Source of the DNA: Eretmocerus hayati
Taxonomy: Eukaryota; Arthropoda; Insecta; Hymenoptera; Aphelinidae
Direction of reading: 5' to 3'
Assembly: GCA_029851415.1 (NCBI GenBank)
Contig: CM056744.1
Span: forward strand, 65,218,172-65,282,171
Length of the DNA stretch: 64,000 bases
A model generated the notes under the pieces. The model saw nothing but the letters and a program-made list of their open reading frames with translations. It made no database searches and was not told where the DNA came from. Shown here piece after piece: positions 37,467 to 48,211 of this stretch; position 1 is the stretch's first letter, and every line of letters begins with the position of its first letter. The position numbers were made by a program, and so were the translations under genes.

Positions 37467-37979
37467 ATGGACCAGTCTGGCACTGTAAGGCCTGCAAGAT
37501 TTGGCAACTTGAGTTACAATGTAGGTGTGATGGGGAATGAAGGAGTGGAGAGAGTCTTCAATCAATCATCTATCTCACACTCACAGTCCAATTCGGATAC
37601 TATCACTAGTGACCCAACCACTATTCTACGACACATGTCAACTACATCAGTAAACCTTGTCCATTCTGGTGATGATGATACCTCCACTATCAATATGCAA
37701 AGAGGTATCAAAAGGGCATCGGATGAATGCTGCTATGATGACAGTGTGCATGATTCACAACAGATCATGCACCCACAGAATCAATCTCTTACCCTCCCAA
37801 GGGAGTGTAGTAATGACAATGCAGGAGAATCGTATTCAAGTGGAAATCAAATGAAAAAGTCTCCACCTTCAAATGGCAAAAAAACAAAAGGGCGAGTCAA
37901 GATCAAGATGGAATATATAGATAATAAGTTGAGGAGATACACGACGTTCTCTAAAAGAAAGACTGGCATTATGAAAAAG
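37467..37979 (+). CDS. SRF: Serum response factor (SRF/blistered) homologue, first coding exon (partial gene)
   Basis: Nuclear MADS-box transcription factor that binds CArG boxes (serum response elements) as a dimer. The first ATG at 37467 opens a 171-codon exon. Residues 1 to ~138 are polar and Ser/Asn/Gln-rich, as in SRF N-termini. The last ~30 residues are the N-terminal half of the MADS box: KKTKGRVKIKMEYIDNKLRR then YTTFSKRKTGIMKK, matching animal SRF almost residue for residue (Tyr for the usual Phe in KMEFID). The frame ends at AAG followed by GTTTGTC, a plausible 5' splice site. Downstream codons lose MADS homology, as expected for intron, and MKK/AYELS is where I recall other SRF genes having an intron. 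Exon 2 (second half of the MADS box) was not found in the remaining 26 kb, so the first intron is long or the gene is broken. Purifying constraint on the MADS part argues against a pseudogene. Confidence 0.85.
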
Positions 37980-38599
37980 GTTTGTCAAATATCTAATTCC
38001 TATAGATATGAATTGCTTTCCATGGAAAATAATTTGGTGGCTACCTAATACTATGACGTGAGTGATACCTCTAGCTCCATTGTATTTGAATTGAGTTGAG
38101 ATCCATGGAAGATGCTTATACTGTACATGATCATGTACTGTACTCCATATTTGTGAGGTGCAAGATGTCTCATCTATGTTGTACCTAAGGTTTCTTTCCT
38201 GATTCTCTTTCCATTCTCACTCATACTGTCCTTACATCTAGTATGAATCTTATCAATATTTTTCAAGATATAATTGATTTCAGTCACTTGCTTTTACCGT
38301 GGCATTGATGAATAAACAACCAAGTTGTGGATTTGAGTTTTCACAAAAATTGACCTCTCCTTTGCTCTTAGCCTATCAGAGATAGTCTTTAGAGATCGAT
38401 AATAATTGATGTCACATTTTTGCTCCAAATGGCAACGTTTTCTTTTGCTAATCGTCTGGTTGCATATATTACCCGTATGAAATAAATTTCCCACATGGAT
38501 TGATCTATTTGTAGTAGTGAAAGTAAGTAGGAGATTAGCTACTTCGATAACCTTCTTGGATTACCACTTAGACCATGTTGGTAATTTGGACCCTTCCCC
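37980..38599 (+). other. Start of the SRF first intron
   Basis: The sequence begins with the GTTTGTC donor. It is AT-rich and contains no second MADS exon (no frame reading AYELS / TGTQVM). No repeat family was recognised in this part. Confidence 0.5.
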
Positions 38600-38870
38600 G
38601 CCCATTTAGCCTAAGTGCTGAAATCCTTGTCCCACATAGATGAGTTGGTGGGTAGAAACTTTCATGGGATTTTGTTGTACATAAAATATATACAGATTTC
38701 GCCCACGTCGCTCAACCATGTAGGTTGTGCATGGTTTTTTGACCCCTCTTGGCTGGGCAAAATCTGAGGGCTTACCTACTACCTGGCAACTACTCACATA
38801 CACCATAAGTAGGCAGGCCTTACTAGATAAGATTTTTGTTTTGAAAACCGACAAAAAATTATTTAGTTGA
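38600..38870. repeat. Dispersed repeat (related copy at 48500-48640)
   Basis: Words such as GTTGTACATAAAATATATACAG, then CATGTAGGTTGTGCATGG, correspond to GTTGTAAAATGTATATAG and TATGCAGGTCGTGGATGG at 48550-48615 in the same orientation. The family is unidentified and non-coding. Confidence 0.5.
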
Positions 38871-38968
38871 ATATTTTGAGAATTCTGAATTGAGTTTTGA
38901 TCAGTTACAGACTCATTTTGTCAGAAGATTCGATTCAGAAATTTTTAAGTTTTGAATTTGAACTTTGG

Positions 38969-39045
38969 TGCTCAACAAGCACCCACTCGGAATTGAAACC
39001 GGGGCGTTTGGATTACAAGTCGAAGACCGCATCCACTAGCCCAAA
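38969..39045 (-). tRNA. tRNA-Thr-like SINE head
   Basis: The minus strand reads GGGCTAGTGGATGCGG (A-box-like), CTTGTAA (identical to a tRNA-Thr(TGT) anticodon loop) and CCGGTTTCAATTCCGAG (B-box-like). The stems are imperfect and it lies among repeats, so a tRNA-derived SINE promoter is more likely than a functional tRNA. Confidence 0.45.
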
Positions 39046-39159
39046 ATCATGTTACACAGGCTGTGCACTAATAGCCCTATTTGAGTGGGAACTTATGTGG
39101 GTATGGTCCACGTAAAATGTATAACGGTTCTGTCCACTTCACAAATAGTTGTAAACAAA

Positions 39160-39610
39160 TATGATTCACATGGATATCCCCAGACTTTTCAAGGATCATG
39201 TGACAAAGTTTTGAACAAAAAATCGAGGATCATACACGAATAATTCAAATAGATATTACCAGAATATCCAAGTATTTAACAAAATTTCGAACAAAATATC
39301 GCGAGGGATCCGAAAATTCGACATGGTCTAAAGTCAAATAATCGTAAACGAATATGATTCACACCCAGCAAGCAACACCATTCTTTTAGAATTCTCAAAG
39401 AGTTCTTTAAGAATCTTGAAGAATTCTTGAGGTGATTCTTGAAGGGTTCGTGAGGGATTCTTATATGCGCCACGATAAAGGGTTCTTGAAGGGCTCTTGA
39501 ATGTTCGCAAAGCGCTCGAGAAGGGTTTTTGAGGGATTCTTGGGACGTTCGAGAAGCGCTCGGGGATGGTTCTTCAGGGGTTCTTGAGACGTTCGCGAGG
39601 GGTTCTCTAA
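39160..39610. repeat. GTTCTTGARGGG minisatellite with flanking repeat (copy 1)
   Basis: 39165-39245 (CATGGATATCCCCAGAC, GATCATGTGACAAAGTTTTG) is repeated at 48383-48465. Then, from CCCAGCAAGCAACA at 39364, irregular copies of TTCTTGAAGGGTTC / TTGAGGGATTC / ACGTTCGAGAAGCGCTCG follow to 39610. The same minisatellite occurs inverted at 48212-48385, ending in TTGCTGGCTGGG, so CCCAGCMAGCAACA is a likely terminal sequence of the element. Confidence 0.6.
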
Positions 39611-39729
39611 ATACTTATCTAATGGAAAAAATAACATTTCACCTCGCTTTTCACACGTTTTACGCTGTTATTTTAATTCATCTTTATAATTCAATCGAAA
39701 AAAACCTAATATTGTAATTGAAAATTTGT

Positions 39730-39811
39730 CTTACCCGGGGATCGAACCCACGCTCCATTGCTTGAGCGAAGTTGGAATGCCACCACCGTGACCACTGCGC
39801 CATCGATGCTG
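39730..39811 (-). tRNA. tRNA-like sequence with good A and B boxes
   Basis: The minus strand reads ATGGCGCAGTGGTCACGG (A-box), an anticodon-like arm around CAACTTCGCTCAAGC, and TGGGTTCGATCCCCGGG (perfect B-box). It is followed by AT-rich sequence and then, on the same strand, the minisatellite at 39360-39610. It fits a tRNA-derived SINE head; cloverleaf pairing is imperfect. Confidence 0.5.
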
Positions 39812-41099
39812 TTGGATATGAGAGTCTAAAGCCCTGTCTTAACCTTTTGTTTGAATTTTTGACGCATTGTGAGACCTTATGAACTCGCTATCGCTCAGTA
39901 ACAACTTTCAAAAGTGAATATTTATTATTCGCAATATTATATAGTTGTTCCGCGAAAGCTTCAATTTTTGGAGGTCGAAAATGTTCCAACTCCCAGTCTC
40001 ATTTGGAAGGTTCAAGAGGTATTTCTCGAAACTTGGCCATCAAATATTTTGAAAAAAGCCGACTATGTATGACCGGGTCACGTACGAAACGAATCAGACT
40101 TACATAGATGAATATTTGGAATTCACTTATTGGACGAATCTCTCCGATTTCTGTACACCGAAAAAACGGGGTTGATGACAAATATCAGATTTTTTTTATT
40201 TTTGATGGAATGATTACACTTTTAATGATTCGAACTCATTTAGATATAATCTGATTTTAATGGTTAATCAAAAAGATTGCTTTTTTAATCAAAAAGATTG
40301 CTATACTTTTTGTGTCCAGGCGGATCAAATAATTTCTGGTTTGATTTAAAAATGCGTGGGTTCACTGGACAGTTTTCTTTCATCTTGCCGGCAATTTAGC
40401 CACAATAAGGAGGAATCGTCCAGCGAACCCACACATTTTTACGTCAAACCAGAAATCGAATGCCTTCTTTAGACATTTTGAAGTAAGTTTTTAATTTTTC
40501 ATCCTCGCAAACCTCAGAAATCAGAAATACTTGGCCCCACAAATGGATTTGAAGTGGCCAACCTGTAACTACTTCAATAGATGATCGATTAGTTTTCTGA
40601 ATACCTCTTTTAGAGTTGCAGAACCCGACTCTGAAGCACCTTTATGAGGAAATTTGCCAAAAGATACGACTTTTCAAATTCAAAGTCGTGTTTAGACGGC
40701 ATTTTGATACTCAAAAACGATAGATATGGGAGGTCAAAAGAACGTGTCATTTGGTAGTAAATCACAGAATCTATGGGTCAAAAAAAATGTTAATTAACTA
40801 ATCTGCACTCGAGATATCAACGAAAACAAGAAGTGTTTGGAACTCATTTTCATCGTTATTAAAACCCTCCGACCCCTGTTGATCTCAATTCTCAGCATCA
40901 AATACCTCCTAGTAAAATATCACACGAATCATTATCGGCGTGCAGATGTCTGTTCTTTCAGATTCTGTTATCAGAATCAGGATAGAACGACGTTTAGAGT
41001 GTGAAAAAGGCGTATTTTTACATAAATCTACCTTTTTCGAATGGAATCTTTATTTCGAATCCATTTCCATCATGTCGATACATTATCATTCGAGACACT
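39812..41099. other. Non-coding repeat-poor stretch with one palindrome
   Basis: No gene recognised. A palindromic element lies at about 40330-40465: ATTTCTGGTTTGATTTAAAAATG, then GTGGGTTCACTGGAC, return inverted as GTCCAGCGAACCCACAC, then TACGTCAAACCAGAAAT. The sequence AAAAAGATTGCTTTTTTAATC, in near-duplicate at 40267-40300, precedes it. Confidence 0.55.
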
Positions 41100-41399
41100 G
41101 GAATATTAATCAATTCTGCTTACTAAAGATGAAAATAATGGGAATGATGAAAAATTCCTGCCAACTCATTTTGAACTCATATTCCGAATGTCTTATACTT
41201 CAAGATGTTGAGGTATTTTTCAGAATATTTATCAAACTGTTTCGAAGAATTTCCTAATATTTCTCGATTATTCCGATGAACATCACTCTCTTCGGGCATA
41301 AAACTATCCTGACGCAGTAGGTTAATCCTATCTGAAATGAACGATCAAAACATTGTCCTTTGAAAGTTTCGCAAGTTGGAGCCACCATGACACAGTATA

Positions 41400-41875
41400 T
41401 CCGGATGCTCGGACTAAAAATACTGTCGGGGGAAGAATCGATTCGAAAACTCGGGAAGGCCAATTGAAACTCCACAAATGCGCGGATGCTCGGACCAACT
41501 CAAGACCAACTACTGACGACCAGAGAATCCCCCGCAAAAACCCAGGAAGGCAATCAACCCTGAAAATAATCGAGTCCTCGGTCCAAAAGTTCCCGGGGGA
41601 AAAAATCAATTCCAAAACCCAGGAAGGCCTGCAATCAAACCCCTACATGACCGGATGCTCGGATCAAAGATTTTGTCAGGGGAGAAATCAACCCCAAAAC
41701 GTAGGAAGGCAACCAACCCTGCAAATAATCGGAAGCTCGAACCGAAAATTCTGTTGGGAAAAAAATCAACCCCGAAACCTAGGAAGGCAATCAAACCCAC
41801 AAATAACTGGACTTTCGGACCAAAGATTCTGTCGGGGGAAAATTAACTCTGAAATGCAGGAAGACAACTAAACCC
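41400..41875 (-). repeat. 78 bp minisatellite, left arm (inverted)
   Basis: AGGAAGGC words at 41452, 41546, 41620, 41703, 41781 and 41857 (spacing mostly 74-94, about 78 bp). Units read GCTCGGACCAAAGATT, then GTCAGGGGAGAAATCAACCCC. Reverse complement of the units at 44160-44880. Confidence 0.8.
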
Positions 41876-42129
41876 CAATCAAAAAGTTCGAATCACGGAT
41901 ATTTCTCCCGATGAGGTAATCATTATAGAGACAAAATAAGGGGACGAGTATTTTTTCGTTTCGCCTGGATTGACTCTCATTCAGAGATACTCGGGTTTGT
42001 AGATTGATAGCTCAAATACGAAAATTTCAAATTAAAATTTGAAAATGCAATTCTTTTGATGCTTTGAAAATGCAATATTTTGGTATTCAAAATATTCACC
42101 TGAATTTCCTCGGATATAGTTAGGAGGTA

Positions 42130-43165
42130 ATAGATAATGCACACAGAACCCCACACAATTGGCGTTATAGTGAAAAAAAAAACTCGCTTTTTTTATAAAG
42201 AATAAAAAAATCAATATCTCAAAAATACCCACGCGACTTGGGCTGATTCCTTTTGTAGTGCTTGGTGACATGTACACCCAGAGGAATTTCCGAGAATTAA
42301 AGCTGGAAGCACCGCATGGTCGGAAAAATTGTTTTCTGCCAAAAATGTCGTAATAAGAGATTGAATATGAGCTAGACACTGTTACGATAAGTAGCAAAAG
42401 CTTATGAATGCCCATTTTCTAACTCTTGTACTGGAGAAAAGTAGCGCAGGGCGGTTGTCAATGCGCCACATTCCTAAGGTCATTATGCAAAAACATACTC
42501 ATCCTGATGGAGACTTGTGGTTGCTTACACATAACATGGCCTGTAACTGTAGAAAACAATGGTATCGACCATTAATTATTTATTCTAATCCTCGATATAC
42601 TTTGACATTTTTAGCATCTCAACAGTTCTCTATTATCTGGTTGATTAAATGTTCCAACTCGAACTCCGGAAGACTGTAATGAAGTAATAATTGATAATTC
42701 ATACGATTTTCCTAATTTCCATAGAGCGCGTAAGCCACCACTGCATCGATGAGTATGAGTATGTTTTTGCCCATTGAGCTTATAAATGTGGTGCATCGAC
42801 AACCACAGTCTCTTCGCTTCTTTCCCTGGTAAAAAAAGTAGAAAATATGTCTTTACAGGCTTTTGCTACTCGTCGTGACAGTATCCAGTTTATATTTAAT
42901 CCTTACATGACGTTTTAATCAAGTTCAAGCACTAAAAGAAAATTTTTGACAGAAAAAAATATTTTTTAGGCCGTACGTCATTTTCAGCTCCAGTTCTCAA
43001 AAACCACTGTGGTGGTACATATCACCAAGCACTACTAAAAAATCAGCCGATTTCGCGGGGCTATTTTTGGGACATCGGTTTTTTTTTATTTTTAATAAAA
43101 AAGATATTTTTTCACTGTCATCCCAATCAGCGCCGAATCTGTGAGGTTCTGTGTGTATCATCCAC
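42130..43165. repeat. Palindromic element, ~1.04 kb
   Basis: ACACAGAACCCCACAC at 42141 pairs with GAGGTTCTGTGTGT ending at 43155. TTTGTAGTGCTTGGTGACATGT (42252) pairs with ACATATCACCAAGCACTAC (43017). AAAAACATACTCATC (42489) pairs with GATGAGTATGAGTATGTTTTT (42748). The arms are about 400 bp each around a centre near 42640. No coding content. Confidence 0.75.
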
Positions 43166-43289
43166 CTCCCAATAATATCCAAATGGCTCGACTAGATGAT
43201 TTGGTTACCATCAAAGATATCTCGTTCTTGGAAAATTTTTATCCAAAAATTCGTTTTTGAGCTGTCAATCTGCCAAGTCGCGTACCTCC

Positions 43290-43640
43290 GGAACTAACCA
43301 GGAGGGGTCTTCACATCCGGGTCACGGATTTGGCTGAAACTCTGGAAATAGTCTTGTTTTAGTGTCAAACGATGAAATCCAAAATTAATGACCCTAACGC
43401 TCAAGCATTTTCAAGCTGGAGCGGAAAACTTTATCAATGCCCATATAGGCCCATGTTGAAAATAATACATAATATAGGTATACCTGCAATGCTAATTTAC
43501 TTGGCCGTAGATCAGAAACGCTTGAGCGTTGGGGTCTATAATTTTGGGTTTCATCTTTTGGTGCTAAAAGGAGACTGTATCCAAAGTTTCAGCCAAATCC
43601 GTGACCCGGATGTGATGACCTCTCCTGGTAAGTCAATTTG
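43290..43640. repeat. Palindromic element, ~350 bp
   Basis: Left CACATCCGGGTCACGGATTT, then GGCTGAAACT, ATGAAATCCAAAATTAATGACC and CTAACGCTCAAGC, returns inverted as GCTTGAGCGTTGGGGTC, TTTTGGGTTTCAT, AGTTTCAGCC and AAATCCGTGACCCGGATGTG. Confidence 0.75.
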
Positions 43641-44159
43641 GGCAAAACAAAAAAACACGAGTTCCCTTATTTTTTCTCTCGAGTGATACATTCCATTACC
43701 AGAAAAATTCGCGACTTGTAATTTTTTCACTGGCTTATCTTTCATGTAATCGGATTATCAACTGGCACCGTTGAAATCAAACTATTGGGGATGAAACGGA
43801 TTTTCCTTCAAGAGCTGGTTTGTCTCTGGTGGCGGTTCATAATTTTTGAATTTATACATTTCATACTTCTATCTCTGCACTTAGAGTTGCCCAAAAACGA
43901 GAATGCTCAAATTTGTGTAGAGTATGAATTGCAAAGATGGCAGTACTCGGAGTGCAAATCCCAATTCTAATGCGGTAGGTCTGACAGTCCAGTATTTGGG
44001 TATTTTTCTCTAGAATCACAGCAGAAAGGAGGATTATGACAGTCAAATAGGATTCGAGCACCAGATTTTTACAAGATGTCGGTCCGAGCCTCTGGTTATT
44101 TGTGCGTTGAACCACATTCATGGGATTTAGGATTGATTTTTCACCACAACAGTACTCGT

Positions 44160-44880
44160 GGGCAGAAATTTCGGCTATCTGCGGATTTGATTGGCTTCCT
44201 AGGTTTTGGGACTGACTTTCTCCCTGAAAGGATTTTTGTTCCGAGCATCCGGGCATGCGAGATTGATTCCCTTTCTGAGTTTTGGAAATAACTTTTCCCT
44301 CGACAAAATTTTTGGTCCGAGCATTTGGTTACTTGGGGTTTTAATTGCGCTCCTAGTTTTTAGGTCTGACTTCCCCCCCCCCCCAGAATTTTGGGTCCGA
44401 GCACTCGGTTTTGGGGCTTTGATTGCCTCCCTAGGTTTTCGGGGTTGATTTTTGCCCTAACAGAATTTCTGGCCAGAGCACTTGGTTATTTGGGGTGTTG
44501 AAATCCCTTCCCATCTTTGGGGGTTGATTTCACCCCGAACAAAATTTCTGATTGAAGCATCCGATCATTAGAGGGTTTGATTGCCTTCCTAGGTTTTGGG
44601 ATTGGTTTTCTCCCCGATAGAATTTTTGGTCCGAGCATTCTGTTATTTGGGAGTTGAATTGCCTTCCCACATTTTGGGGTTGATTTACACCCCGAAAGAA
44701 TTCTTGGTCTAAGCATCCGGTCATTTGCGGAGTTGATTGCCTTCCTGGGTTTGAAGGGGGGGGGGGCAATGCTTTCACCGCCAGTATAGTTGACTCGAGC
44801 AACACGCATTTGTGGAACTTTAATTGGCCTTCCCGAGTTTTGGGATCGATTCTTTCACCGACAATATTTTTGGCCCGAGC
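44160..44880 (+). repeat. 78 bp minisatellite, right arm
   Basis: About nine units with GATTGCCTTCCTAGGTTTTGG near 44187, 44263, 44344, 44420, 44501, 44579, 44656, 44734 and 44822, followed in each by TTGATTTT-CCCC, AGAATTTTTGGTCCGAGCAT and CGGTTATTTGGGG. C and G homopolymers of about 12 bases (near 44375 and 44757) interrupt two units. Confidence 0.85.
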
Positions 44881-45389
44881 ATCCGGGTATATTGTCATCG
44901 TGGCTTCAAATAGGTGCTCGCGGAATTTTCAAACGACAATCTTCTTATTGTTCATTTCAGATAAGATGAACCTACTCTGTCAGGATAGTTCCATGACCAA
45001 AGAGAGTAATTTTCATCGGAATAATCAAAAATTTTTAGAAAATCCTTCGAAACAGTTTGATGAAAATTCGGAAGAATACCTCAATATTTTGAAGTGTATG
45101 AAATTCAGAGAGTGAATTCAAAATGATTTGGCAGCAGTTTTTCATCATTTTCATCAATTGAATTTGGGGAATTTTCCAGTAGTTTCTGGTTACTTCCATC
45201 AAAATCACGATTCAGGCATAAAATTACCCTCGTACAGTAGTTGTTCATCTTATCGGCACTGAAAAATTAACAACGAAAGTGTGTCAGTCTGGAAGTTTTA
45301 AATGAACTTTTTCAGAAAACCGCCACTGGAATAGTTAAGAAACCTGATAAATATGTCTCGAAATATTGAGTTAGTGGTGATTTCGCTTA

Positions 45390-46180
45390 TATATGGAGGA
45401 TTCCGTGAAAATAACTCCAAAAAGTCTTTTTCTCAAAAATCCAATACTAAGAAAAATTTCAAAACCCATATTTCGATGTAAATTTTGATGCTTATTTTTG
45501 AGAAAAATGTTTTGAAGATTGTTTTGCGATCCGAAATGAGTCTTAAGCGAATTCCGGCGAAGGCAATTCTCGAGCAATCAAAACGCTACCGTTTCCTGCG
45601 CAAGCACGTGATTTTACGGAATCAAAACCTTGCGCAATCGATCGCCCGTATTTTTTACCGTATTGTTCTCCTTGGAAATAACCACCGGTAAAGTTCGTTT
45701 TCATGCACCTAGACCGAATCCATGACGTTTTCAAGCGAACAGAATGGATGGAGAAGCTTGCGGAATCTCGTCGGCATTTCGCTCGAGAATTTCGGAACGG
45801 TGGATCCCACCATTGGGTAACTGGGACTCGAGATACTCCAATATCTTTGTTCTTTTTGAGCTAAAAACTCCGGTTTTACAGCACTGAAATGAACTTTACC
45901 AGTGGTCATTTTAAAGGAATTTTCACGGGCTATCGATCATGCGAGTTTTCAATTTCGAAAAATTACGCGCGTGCACAGAAAACGGTTACGTTCCGATTGC
46001 TCGAAAAATACCATCGCAACAAATCGCTTAAAACTCATTACGGAGCGCAAATCACTCTTAAAACGATTTTTTCGAGAGAAACATCAAGTTTTACATCGAA
46101 ATATGCGTGTTAACACTTTTTCAAGATTGGCTTCCAAAGAACATAATTAAATAGTGATTTTCACGGAGTCCCCTACATAT
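45390..46180. repeat. Palindromic element, ~790 bp
   Basis: GGATTCCGTGAAAATAAC near 45398 pairs with ATTTTCACGGAGTCC ending near 46171. CATATTTCGATGTAAATTTTGATG pairs with ACATCAAGTTTTACATCGAA. CCGGTAAAGTTC (45685) pairs with GAACTTTACCAG (45891). The arms are about 320 bp. It shares AGTGGTCATTTTAAAGGAATTT with the smaller element at 4955-5310. Confidence 0.8.
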
Positions 46181-46797
46181 GAGCCAAAATATCTCCAAAA
46201 AAGTATTTCAAGGCATATTTCGATAGATTTTGGTCTCAGCTCCCAAATGCGGTGAATCGCCTGTTATCTTCTTTCGTTTCCAAGCCAGAGCTATTCGAGT
46301 GAAAAAATTTCAGCCCTTGTTGATCTAAAAAAAACATAATTTAAATCGATTTGCTCACCAGGTCCGTAAAGAGTTCCTTTGAGATCCTAGCTACGGATCT
46401 CATTTTTAGGTATAGAATAGGTAAAAAATGATGCGCAGACGATGCTGAATACCATGTTTTATCGACCATTTATTGCACGTGGAACTGCTTACTAGCAAAT
46501 TATTCGGAAAATACCGAAGAATCAAAAATTGCCCCTGAAAAAGCTGAAGAATTCTCCTTGGGGTCACTCATTTTGGTATTTTAGTCAATCACTTGAACCC
46601 CAGAAATTTTAGCTAGTCCCAACGGTCGGACCCGTCCGTATACTGCAAGGAGCCGGGCCAACCCGACCGTAGAGTTTTTATCACATTTTACGTGAAAATT
46701 TCGATGATTCAGAGTTTGTAGACCATTAGAACATTACAGAAAAATGAGAACAAGTGTACCGCTGGTACTTCCTCACCTATAATGCAGGCATATTTCT
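46181..46797. other. Non-coding gap
   Basis: No gene or regular repeat recognised. A C/G-rich patch at 46620-46670 (GGTCGGACCCGTCCG, then CCGGGCCAACCCGACCG) is locally self-complementary. Confidence 0.4.
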
Positions 46798-46930
46798 GTT
46801 CCCAACTTACGCGAATTCTCTTTCAATTCGAGCTAAACGACGAATTGTCATAAACGAGTTGAGCAATAACAAATAAGCGTCGACTCGTCGTTTAGCTCAA
46901 ATCGAAAAAGAATTCGCGTAAGGTGGGAAC
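46798..46930. repeat. 133 bp palindromic MITE
   Basis: TGTTCCCAACTTACGCGAATTC, then GAGCTAAACGACGA, returns inverted as TCGTCGTTTAGCTC, then GAATTCGCGTAAGGTGGGAAC. The arms are about 50 bp. Confidence 0.8.
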
Positions 46931-47005
46931 AAAATTCAGCTTGCACGGCTACCGCATGCCGGGCCCCACTGGTGATAACTGAAAAGATTCGCAGGTTTCT
47001 TGTAT

Positions 47006-47786
47006 ATGAGGTAGCTGTGCCTAATTTGCCCCTACTGAAGTTCTCAAATGTATGCACCCGCAGACCTTGCTGCGCATTTTTCTCATGTTTGTTACGTTAA
47101 AATATGAGAAAATCCACGTCTTGACCGAGCCTCAATGACACGCGCATTTTTTACAACAAAAAAGTGGTTTTCGGTACTTTCGACTTCTTTTTTGTTGGCC
47201 ACTAAAAGCTATGCCAAACAAAATTGTTGTGATCAAATCCAACCGTAGTTCAACTCATTTTCTTTTTCTTTGTCACAACTTTACAATGCTTTTTGCAGAA
47301 TTGCAAAATTCGATTTTTAGCCGATTCTTCGCCTATATTACTAGAAAAAGCACAGTGTTCCTAATTTGCCTCCATAGTCTTTTTCCAAACTCGTTCTTCA
47401 CTTCATTCAAATACATCAATCTCACTCAAAAAATTCGAAAAGGTGTGAAAAAAAGCTACAAAATGGGCTAAAGTACGTCTTATTTGGACGTCTGGGAGCC
47501 GAAATATCCCTATTATACGAAAAACCCGTATAATCTCATGGAAGTAGACATCTTTTCCACGTGGGGGCAAATTAGGAACACGCTCGAAAACTCGCAAAAA
47601 ATCTTCCTTAGCAAAAAGTTAATATATCTCGGTTCCAATTCGTTGAAATTGAACGTACTTTAGCTCATTTTGAAGGTCTTAAAACAAGCTTCAAAATAAG
47701 GTGAAGTAAGTTGGAAAATATTGAAGTGAGCCAAAACTAGGAGCAAAACAAAAGTAGTGGGGCAAATTAGGCACACTTACCTTAGA
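47006..47786. repeat. MITE with TGTGCCTAATTTGCCCC termini, nested copy inside
   Basis: Left TGAGGTAGCTGTGCC, then TAATTTGCCCC, at 47007 is inverted at the right as GGGGCAAATTAGGCACACTTA, then CCTTA, ending at 47784. An inner pair, GTGTTCCTAATTTGCCTCC (47354) and GGGGGCAAATTAGGAACAC (47563), marks a related element or an internal duplication. The body holds AAAATGGGCTAAAGTACGTC and the inverted CGTACTTTAGCTCATTTTG. It is related to the 817 bp element at 52901; flanking TA suggests a Tc1/mariner-type family. Confidence 0.65.
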
Positions 47787-47934
47787 TGCTATATATACTG
47801 ATGACGAATCGAAAAGTTTGACTATCCTAAGTGCGAAATCACGCGTTTGTATCTATTGCACTTGGGTCAAAATGCCAATTTTCACCGTCACAACGATGAA
47901 CGTGTTAATGCCATAGAGATATAAACGTTAATGT

Positions 47935-48060
47935 GCCTTCCTGGATTTTGGGGAGGTATTTTCCCCAGAAAGAATTTTTGGTTCCAGCATCCAGGCATTT
48001 GTGGCTTAAACTACCTTCCTAGGTTGTGTTGATCCTTTCTCGCGCCGAATTTTTGGCGCG
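47935..48060 (+). repeat. 78 bp minisatellite units, isolated
   Basis: CTTCCTGGATTTTGGGG, CCCCAGAAAGAATTTTTGG, GCATCCAGGCATTTG, then CTTCCTAGGTTGTGTTGATCC: about one and a half units of the family found in the Foldback-like element. Confidence 0.65.
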
Positions 48061-48211
48061 ATATTGTTTTTGTGCGGGGATCGTCAGTTTTCCACCAATT
48101 CGAGGATGGCTTTGGAGATCTTAGAATATACTTTTTCGTACTCACGTGAGAACACTGTGAAGACGCCTAGTGAAGTCTGAACAATCGTTTCCGAACCCCA
48201 TATATATATAA

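Larger units (their letters stand above)
41100..45185. mobile_element. Foldback-like element: long inverted arms containing 78 bp tandem repeats
   Basis: The left arm (about 41100-41875) and right arm (about 44160-45185) are inverted copies. For example, CATTTCAGATAGGATTAACC (left, reverse complement) matches CATTTCAGATAAGATGAACC (right), and AATTGGCCTTCCCGAGTTTT is present in both. The inner part of each arm is a tandem array of 78 bp units, about 6 on the left and 9 on the right. The middle (41.9-44.1 kb) encodes no recognisable protein and holds two further palindromes. Inverted termini built of tandem repeats are the hallmark of Drosophila Foldback elements; whether this family is related is unknown. 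Confidence 0.65.

Noticed and set aside
37980..38048. Continuation of the SRF reading frame past GIMKK (VCQISNSYRYELLSM...)
   Set aside because: MADS homology stops abruptly at a GTTTGT donor; the remaining residues are read-through into intron.
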